In this document: in pieces, positions 58,659-64,000 of the stretch
How the letters are laid out: every line of letters starts with the position of its first letter
Numbering within the stretch: position 1 is the stretch's first letter
Assembly: GCF_034718895.1 (NCBI RefSeq)
Contig: NZ_JAYERP010000001.1
Span: 806,001-870,000 of the forward strand
Direction: 5' to 3'
DNA: 64,000 nt
DNA from: Paenibacillus phoenicis
GTDB lineage: Bacteria; Bacillota; Bacilli; Paenibacillales; Paenibacillaceae
Made by a program: the position numbers and the translations under genes
The notes under the pieces: generated by a model
Seen by the model: the letters and a program-made list of their open reading frames with translations, nothing else
What the model was told of the DNA's origin: nothing
Database searches by the model: none

Positions 58659-60110
58659 AACAGCGGGGCCTAGGGTTTGGTTTGAAATGTAGAGCTGCGC
58701 TGCTGCTGGCTTTCCTGCTTGCTGCTGTGATCGCTGTGCTTAGCCTGTTGGTATTGGCCGGGATCCGGGAGGACCAGCGCAAGCGCTTGGAGCAAATGCT
58801 GGCCGCAGAGGCGGAAACCGCGAATCTCCGGGTCCGTCAAGAAGCGCTGACGAGCGTATCACCGGCTCCGGACGCGTTTATGGAACTCAGCGGACAAGGC
58901 CTTGCCGTCAATTTAGGTGCCGAAAGCGGACTCCCGGTCACATGATATAAGTTGGACGGGACGCTTGCTGGCACCTCGTTGCCGTTTCAGCCGAAGGTGG
59001 ACGTCCAGGACGCGCTGGTTTATACGGCCAAAGGACAGTCGGCGTATATCACGCAAGGGGATCAGCTATTGTATCTAGCACCGCTATATACGATGGATCA
59101 GCAGCCGGTAGGGACGGTCCAATTTCATGTGTCTCTTGCGGAGCAGCACGCTTTTTACGAAAGGATTCGGCGGCTGTTCTGGCTTGTAGGCGCGGCCGTA
59201 CTGGTTGGGGGATTTCTGCTCGGCTACCTCTATGTCTGGCGGCAGGCCAATGTGATTACGCGGCTAAACCGCGCCGCCATGCGCATCGGGGAAGGGGAGT
59301 ACCTTCGTGAGCCAACAGTTCGCCGGAAGGACGAGCTTGGCGAATTGGCGTTGGGGATTTTTGAAATGAGCGGAAAAATTGCCACGACCCACGCCCAGTT
59401 AACCGATGAGAAAAGCAAGCTGATCGAGGCCGTGACCCGATTGCAGGAGCTGGAGCAGCAGCAGAAGCTGTTTATCGGGAACATCAGCCATGAGCTGAAG
59501 ACGCCGCTGACCTCGATCCTCGCCTATACGGATCTGTTGGACATGTATCGGGACGACCCGGCGCTGCTCGATGAGGCGTGCCGCCAGATCGGCATGGAGG
59601 CGGAACGATTGTACGCGCTGGTTGAGAAATCGCTGAAGCTCTCCTCCATGGACGTCTATGAATTCGAGACGCATGCGGCCTCGGTGGACCTGAAGCCCTT
59701 GCTGGAGGAGGCGGCGGCACGCCTGCAGGCGAGGGCAGAGCAGCAAGGCATCCAGATCGTCACCGACCTGCAGGACGGCAAGGTATGGGCCGATGCAGAT
59801 AATGTGATGCATATGGTGATGGATCTGTTGGATAACGCGGTGAAATATAACCGGCCGGATGCAAATCACGGTCAGGGATACCGGTATCGGCATTCCGCCG
59901 GAGGCACAGGCCTGCATCTTTGATCCGTTCTACACCGTCAGCAGCGACCGGTCCAGAGCCCACGGCGGGACGGGCCTTGGGCTGTCGCTGGTGCGCAGCC
60001 TTGCGCAGAAGCAGCACGGCTCGGTGAACCTGGCGGCTTCCGGTCCCGAAGGATCCACGTTTGTGATCGAGCTGCCGCTTGAACGTCCGCAGCCTGAGAA
60101 CGGTGGCTAA
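58655..60110 (+). pseudogene. Sensor histidine kinase, nonsense and frameshift
   Basis: Restored length is about 480 residues: two membrane helices (about 10-35 and 170-195), an extracellular region, a HAMP (ITRLNRAAMRIGEGEYLREP), a HisKA box with NISHELKTPLTSILAYTDLL and the ATPase domain (MDLLDNAVKYNRPD ... VRDTGIGIPPEAQACIFDPF ... GGTGLGLSLVRSLA). It is cut by TGA at 58943-58945 in the sensor region and by a frameshift near 59860, between the N and G1 boxes. Its partner regulator is also broken, so the pair is dead or badly sequenced. Confidence 0.85.
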
Positions 60111-60123
60111 GCTGGCTCATTTC

Positions 60124-60156
60124 AGCCCAGACTTGAATAAGTCGGGGCTTTTTTTG
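60124..60156 (+). terminator. Rho-independent terminator after the kinase
   Basis: AGCCCAGACTT pairs with AAGTCGGGGCT (one mismatch) around GAAT and is followed by TTTTTTTGC. Confidence 0.88.
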
Positions 60157-60161
60157 CATCC

Positions 60162-60345
60162 AAATGCAAAAGTGCAGTTGATTTCTAGGATAACCGCTGG
60201 TTTTGAGCCGGTGAAATGCAAAAGTGCATTTGAAATGGGGCGATTTCGCTCCCAAAGGGCGTTTTGGGCCGAAATGAACTGCACTTTTACATCTAGAGGG
60301 GCATTTTTCCGTCTACAGCGGGAAATGAACTGCACTTTTGCAGTT
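60162..60345. repeat. Dispersed AAATGCAAAAGTGCAGTT repeat pairs
   Basis: AAATGCAAAAGTGCAGTT at 60162 and AAATGCAAAAGTGCATTT at 60214 are near-direct repeats. The reverse form follows as AACTGCACTTTTACAT at 60277 and AACTGCACTTTTGCAGTT at 60328. Pairing the outer copies makes a 180-bp inverted structure. No gene overlaps it. It resembles a small intergenic mobile or structural repeat. Confidence 0.65.
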
Positions 60346-60348
60346 GCG

Positions 60349-60502
60349 GGTGACGTTACAATGACAACCGACGATGCAATCGCAGGAGAGATACATTTAC
60401 AACCGACATTGCAACCGCAGCCAACGGTACACTCGCAGTAGCCTACATTACAATCGCAACAGACGTTACAATCGCAGTCGATGTTACAAGAACGTTACAA
60501 GT
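60349..60502. repeat. Degenerate ~18-bp tandem repeat (ACGTTACAATCGCAGTCG)
   Basis: About eight imperfect units share RTTACAATCGCAG, for example ACATTACAATCGCAACAG followed by ACGTTACAATCGCAGTCG near 60449-60484. Some units vary by insertion. The two repeat blocks and the leader fill 60111-60632, which has no gene. Confidence 0.55.
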
Positions 60503-60515
60503 CGGATATTTTTAT

Positions 60516-60632
60516 GTGAAAGGTCTTCCCTATACTGAAGTCAACAGGGGGAACCGAATCAGCCGCCCCGAAACAACGGGGGTGAGCGGTATGGACGGCG
60601 ACTCCTGTGGCAAAACGCAGGAGGTACCTGGA
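60516..60632 (+). promoter_or_regulatory. Structured leader that masks a ribosome binding site
   Basis: Upstream of ATG 60633 the RNA can fold CCGCCCC (60563-60569) with the CGGGGG/GCGG segment (60577-60589). CTCCTG (60602-60607) pairs with CAGGAG (60618-60623), which covers the AGGAGG at 60619-60624. The GGGGGAACC ... GGGGGTGA ... TATGGA ... GACTCC order loosely resembles part of the c-di-AMP (ydaO/yuaA) riboswitch, but its CCGACAGCTAACC-type half was not found. It is likely a translational control element; ligand class unproven. Confidence 0.35.
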
Positions 60633-61254
60633 ATGAAGCCCCCTATTGGCACCTATGCACTTCAACTTATGGCAGCAGCGCTTGTGTTGGTTATCGTGAC
60701 GGCTTGCCAGAGGACGAGGTGAAGGTGGAAAAGACCCGACTGGTCAAACCCGGGACAGCGACGGAGGAAGCGCAATTCGCGTATGAGGTCTCGATCGTGA
60801 ACCTGGTGACTGGCCAGACACGCCAGCCTGCGGGAGAGGAGAAACAGCAGATGGACGGCTACATGCTTGTGAAGGAGACCCCGTCTCCCGATGGCCAGTA
60901 CCGTTTCATTCAGAAATGGAAGAATAAGTACACGGCCGACAACTTTGTAGAGAATCGCCAAACCGGGGAGATCATTCAAATTCAGGGGGATAACTACCTG
61001 GAGCTGGGCGGGTGGCTAAACGATGAAACGTACATTTTAGCTGCCGGATCGATGGAAGGCCGGGGATGAATGGCGTGTATATTTTTGACACCGGCTCCGG
61101 GCAAGTGTCCCCGCTCGCTCCTTATTACGCATCGGTCGATCCGCCTCCTCATGCGATCTATCCGTTCAGCTGGAGCCCATCGGGCAAACGGCTGGGCATT
61201 ACGGTGGACGATCCGAAATCGCTGCTGGTCACTCAAGTGATCGATTTTAAGTAG
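60633..61254 (+). pseudogene. Lipoprotein gene broken by two frameshifts
   Basis: ATG 60633 opens a lipoprotein signal ending in Cys25 (LVLVIVTAC), then the frame stops. The continuation PEDEVKVEKTRLVKPGTATE lies in a second frame (60704 on), and the end MNGVYIFDTGSGQVSPLAPY to QVIDFK in a third. Breaks are near 60708 and at the GGGG run near 61063. The mature part looks like a beta-propeller/TolB-like repeat (SPDGQYRFIQKW, SWSPSGKRLGIT). Restored length is about 205 residues. Its start lies behind the masking leader. Confidence 0.75.
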
Positions 61255-61296
61255 AAAATTCAAATTCAAATTTATTAAGGGAGAGGAACTAACGAT

Positions 61297-62007
61297 ATGA
61301 ACAACAACATGAAAAAATCAATTCTGGCTTTCGCCGTAGTAGGTATGACCTTATCCGGAGCTGCCGGAGTTTATGCCGGTACGAAATTGCAGAAAATCAA
61401 CGCCTATCTGAACAACCAAATCAGCATCCAGGTCGATGGCAAAACCTATGCTCCAGTTGACGGGCAAGGCCGTCATTTAGCGCCGATTACCTATAACGGT
61501 ATGACGTATTTGCCCGTTCGGGCGTTGGCAGACGTGCTGAAGGTCCCGGTAAATTATGATGCGAACAAACAACTGGTGCAGATCGGCAGCGAAACTTCGG
61601 AAACCCCAGGATCTGAGACCGGTTTAACTCCAGTGAAGTATACGAATGCCCAATTGGAAAAAATCAAAAAGGCGTTCGCCAAATTCGAATCCTTTGAAAC
61701 GCCTTACGCGCCCCAGCAAATGGCCCAAGGAGATGCCTTCAAGATGGTGGGCGATTCGGATGACGGCGTGAATCTGATCTTTAATCATATGACGATTACA
61801 ATTTCCCCGCGGGATTACGCCTATGGATATGAAGGGGAAACGGTCACCTTGTCCAACGGCACGAAAGCCAAATGGTACACACCATCCGACACGCCGATGC
61901 TGTCCTTCCAACTGGACGACCGGTTCGTTACATTGAGATCACCGGACGGGAAGTTAAGTTCGTCGCAACTGGAGGAGGTCGCCGTTACCGTTGCGAAGTT
62001 GAAATAA
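61297..62007 (+). CDS. Secreted stalk-domain protein (copper amine oxidase N-like)
   Basis: A 236-residue exported protein. The signal peptide ends near VYAG (residues 1-27). Residues 30-100 are a copper-amine-oxidase-N/stalk domain (ISIQVDGKTYAPVDGQGRHL, ITYNGMTYLPVRALADVLKV, VNYDANKQLVQI), common in Paenibacillus surface proteins. The C-terminal half is beta-rich and unassigned. AAGGGAGAGGA precedes the start. A strong terminator follows. Confidence 0.85.
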   Translation: MNNNMKKSILAFAVVGMTLSGAAGVYAGTKLQKINAYLNNQISIQVDGKTYAPVDGQGRHLAPITYNGMTYLPVRALADVLKVPVNYDANKQLVQIGSETSETPGSETGLTPVKYTNAQLEKIKKAFAKFESFETPYAPQQMAQGDAFKMVGDSDDGVNLIFNHMTITISPRDYAYGYEGETVTLSNGTKAKWYTPSDTPMLSFQLDDRFVTLRSPDGKLSSSQLEEVAVTVAKLK

Positions 62008-62082
62008 AGAGAGAGTAGTCAGAGAGAAGCGAAACAACGATAAACGATATGAAAAAGGTTAACCCATAAGGAATCACGGGAG

Positions 62083-62125
62083 GTCTGTCGGAGCAGGAAT
62101 CTGTGTTGCTTCGGCAGGCTTTTTT
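62083..62125 (+). terminator. Long-stem rho-independent terminator
   Basis: GTCTGTCGGAGCA (62083-62095) pairs with TGCTTCGGCAGGC (62107-62119), with a few G-T pairs, and is followed by six T. It ends the stalk-protein transcript. Confidence 0.88.
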
Positions 62126-62229
62126 ATATTAGGCAAAAGTTAGGAAATCGGCATTTACTTCCAGTCTTGTTCTAGACTAAGATAGGATTATTGGGCAAAT
62201 TGAAGGTGATCTGAGGAGGGGAAGCGTAG

Positions 62230-62685
62230 ATGAGTAAAAGAATCGAACAGCTGGAGCTCTTGCTGGAGAAGCTTTCAACAACGGTTAACAGTATCGATGA
62301 GGCACCATTTCAGAAGAAACCGTTGCCGGAGAAGTGGTCGAAGCTGGAAATCCTCGGACACTTGTGTGATTCCGCAGCCAATAACCATGTGCGGTTTATG
62401 AGGATCCTGACCACGGATGAGCCGGTCACATTCGAAGGATACGTACAGGATGAATGGGTGAGACGTCACGGGTATCAGCATCATTATGGGCGTGAGGAGC
62501 TTCTCTTGGTGTGGAACCAACTCAACGGGTTAATCCTGAATGCGCTGCGCAGTTCTGCCGAGACGGATTGGGAGAAACGGTGTTTTTTTACGGATGGCAT
62601 CTCGATGACTCTTGAGGAATTGCTTGAAGATTATATTCGGCATGCGCGTCATCATCTGGGGCAAATCAGCGATCCTAAGCGTTAA
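62230..62685 (+). CDS. DinB-like (DinB_2) metal-binding four-helix protein
   Basis: A 151-residue four-helix bundle. The three-His metal site is suggested by LEILGHLCDSAANNH and DYIRHARHHLGQI. It has WSKLEILGHLCDSA at the family's conserved first helix end. Relatives are thiol transferases (bacillithiol S-transferase type) or uncharacterised stress proteins. TGAGGAGGGG precedes ATG 62230. Confidence 0.88.
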   Translation: MSKRIEQLELLLEKLSTTVNSIDEAPFQKKPLPEKWSKLEILGHLCDSAANNHVRFMRILTTDEPVTFEGYVQDEWVRRHGYQHHYGREELLLVWNQLNGLILNALRSSAETDWEKRCFFTDGISMTLEELLEDYIRHARHHLGQISDPKR

Positions 62686-62759
62686 GAAATCCTATGATTT
62701 TCCCGGTTCCTTGTTTATATTAGAGACACAACGATGGCAAAAAGAGAGGGAATCTTACG

Positions 62760-63653
62760 ATGTCTGAGAATTTATCGACCAAGGAACCAGCATATGGCCG
62801 ACGTCGCTTCACGCTGCAGGCGGACTGTGAGCAATGCTTTGGCTTGTGTTGTGCGGCCCTGCCTTTTGCGGCTTCGGTGGACTTCGCTGCGGACAAAGCG
62901 GCTGGACAGCCCTGCGGCCATTTGCGGGATGACTTCCGCTGCGGGATTCACGGCAGTCTGCGGGAGCAGGGGTACCGGGGGTGTTCCGTTTATGACTGCT
63001 TTGGCGCAGGGCAACGAGTGTCTCAGGTGACTTTCGCCGGGTTAAGTTGGCGTCAGGTGCCCGGATCGGCAAAGCCGATGTTTGATGTGTTCCCGGTCAT
63101 GTGGCAGCTGCATGAATTGCTCTGGTACTTGGATGAAGCGTTAAGTCTACCTCAGGTCAGTCATTTACATGAACGTTTGCGGATTCGTTATGACGAGACG
63201 GAACGGTTGACCTCCGCCAAGCTGGACGACTTGCTCAGCTATGATGTGGCAGCGCATCGCGCGAAGGTCAACGAGCTGCTGCTGGAGGTGAGCAAGCGCG
63301 TCCGCGCTGAAGCGCTGCGGAAGGCCGGAACTGCATCCGGACGCCGCAGAAGCTTTGGGCGTGGTGCCGACTTGATCAGCGCCAAGCTGCGGGGCGCCGA
63401 TTTGCGCGGCATATATTTAAGAGGTGCTTACCTGATCGCCGCGGATCTGCGGGGAGCGGACCTTCGCGGCGCCGACATGATTGGCGCAGACCTGCGGGAT
63501 GCCGATGTAAGGGGAGCTGATCTATCAGAGAGCCTGTTCCTGACGCAAGCTCAGATCAATGCCGCCAAAGGAGACGCGGCTACCAAGCTGCCTCCCCTCC
63601 TCAAACGGCCCTTCTATTGGGAAGGAGCTTCGGGGAGGAAAGAAGCGAGATGA
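62760..63653 (+). CDS. Cys-rich pentapeptide-repeat protein
   Basis: A 297-residue protein in two parts. Residues 20-90 hold a Cys cluster (CEQCFGLCCAALPF, CGHL, CGIH, CSVYDCFG), which suggests a zinc or iron-sulfur site. A helical middle follows, then about 10 pentapeptide units (residues 200-262) of the ADLRG type, e.g. AKLRGADLRGIYLRGAYLIA. The repeats are far more regular than in the protein at 50271. The stop overlaps the AraC gene's start (ATGA), so the two may be functionally linked. Confidence 0.9.
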   Translation: MSENLSTKEPAYGRRRFTLQADCEQCFGLCCAALPFAASVDFAADKAAGQPCGHLRDDFRCGIHGSLREQGYRGCSVYDCFGAGQRVSQVTFAGLSWRQVPGSAKPMFDVFPVMWQLHELLWYLDEALSLPQVSHLHERLRIRYDETERLTSAKLDDLLSYDVAAHRAKVNELLLEVSKRVRAEALRKAGTASGRRRSFGRGADLISAKLRGADLRGIYLRGAYLIAADLRGADLRGADMIGADLRDADVRGADLSESLFLTQAQINAAKGDAATKLPPLLKRPFYWEGASGRKEAR

Positions 63654-64000
63654 ACGATTACCAGGAAAGGGTCGACCAGGTCTGCAAATATATCGATGCG
63701 CATTTGCATCACAAGCTCAATTTGGATCAATTGGCAGAATTGTCCCACTTCTCCAAGTATCATTTCTCGCGGATTTTTGCCTCGGTGACGGGGGAGACGC
63801 CGTTTGCGTACATCACCAAGCAGCGCTTAGCCCGGGCCGCGGCTTACTTGCGGGAGACCAACCAATCCGTGCTGGAAATTGCGTTGGGATGCGGGTTTGA
63901 GTCTGCTTCGAGCTTTAATGCGGCGTTCAAGAAGCACTTTGGTCGTACACCAACCGAGATGCGAGAGCAAGCCCGGCAAGATCGCAATATTTCGCAAGCG
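63650..64000 (+). CDS. AraC-family transcriptional regulator (3' truncated by window end)
   Basis: The first 117 codons are present: KLNLDQLAELSHFSKYHFSR is the first HTH, SVLEIALGCGFESASSFNAA the second, and FKKHFGRTPTEMREQ the AraC signature end. The DNA-binding domain is N-terminal here, so an effector domain probably follows beyond the window, as in GyrI-like/Rob-type regulators. GGGGAGGA precedes ATG 63650, which overlaps the previous stop. Confidence 0.9.
   Translation, partial: MNDYQERVDQVCKYIDAHLHHKLNLDQLAELSHFSKYHFSRIFASVTGETPFAYITKQRLARAAAYLRETNQSVLEIALGCGFESASSFNAAFKKHFGRTPTEMREQARQDRNISQA

Noticed and set aside
58943..58945. Selenocysteine or other TGA recoding
   Set aside because: The residue context shows no catalytic Cys/Sec site and no insertion element; neighbouring genes are also broken, so mutation or error is simpler.
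1..64000. tRNA, rRNA, insertion sequence or prophage genes
   Set aside because: None were recognised on either strand by reading the sequence and translated frames.

Overview
The window looks like a chromosomal segment of a Paenibacillus-type Firmicute. Nearly every gene has a strong AGGAGG-type ribosome binding site, GTG and TTG starts occur, and the gene families are typical of soil Paenibacillus: YesM/YesN sensors, LplB/LplC/LipO-type sugar transporters, S-layer-anchored glycoside hydrolases and copper-amine-oxidase-N 'stalk' proteins. No rRNA, tRNA, CRISPR array, integrase, transposase or prophage gene was seen. The species cannot be named from the sequence alone.

Layout. 1-5 kb: the end of a HelD/UvrD-like helicase, a GPP34-like protein, a MerR regulator, several GNAT acetyltransferases, a histidine phosphatase, and a graveyard of truncated resistance-type gene fragments ending in a frameshifted P-loop kinase. 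5-18.2 kb: a same-strand run of eleven genes that looks like one catabolic locus for an acidic (uronate-containing) saccharide. It holds an extended SDR, a DapA-like lyase/aldolase, a heparinase II/III-family lyase, a CUT1 ABC transporter (binding protein and two permeases), a Gfo/Idh/MocA dehydrogenase, a TIM-barrel sugar epimerase, an unusual one-component regulator, an FMN-type dihydroorotate-dehydrogenase-like enzyme and a second DapA-like enzyme. 18.2-20.5 kb (minus strand): a secreted TIM-barrel plus fibronectin-III protein with a palindromic operator upstream. 20.6-21.7 kb: a possible small peptide gene and a twice-frameshifted FMN-binding protein gene.

21.7-40 kb: a second carbohydrate region. 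A solute-binding lipoprotein precedes a YesM histidine kinase and YesN response regulator. After a repeat-rich gap come LplB- and LplC-type permeases, a LipO-type binding protein and a 1576-residue S-layer-anchored putative glycoside hydrolase. A divergent FAD oxidoreductase and two Gfo/Idh-type dehydrogenases follow. 40-44.7 kb: housekeeping and single genes (glutamate racemase, HD hydrolase, VOC protein, lipoprotein, M50-type peptidase). 44.8-50.9 kb: a tight three-gene cassette of TerB-N/TerB-C protein, BrxC/D-type ATPase and Lhr/BrxHI-like helicase, followed by a pentapeptide-repeat protein. This is the best candidate for a little-described conflict or stress system. 51.5-64 kb: a secreted GH16 beta-glucanase with lectin domain and two operator-like palindromes, acetyltransferases, RDD protein, hydrolase, Nudix, a small membrane protein that seems to start with CTG, an orphan Imm5-like protein, then a run of broken genes (DUF4085, a two-component pair, a lipoprotein). 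Repeats, a structured leader, a stalk-domain protein, a DinB-like protein, a Cys-rich pentapeptide protein and the start of an AraC regulator complete the window.

At least seven genes carry frameshifts or in-frame stops, several at short homopolymer runs. From the sequence alone, real decay cannot be separated from sequencing or assembly error. Domain assignments come from recognising motifs by eye; no database search was run.
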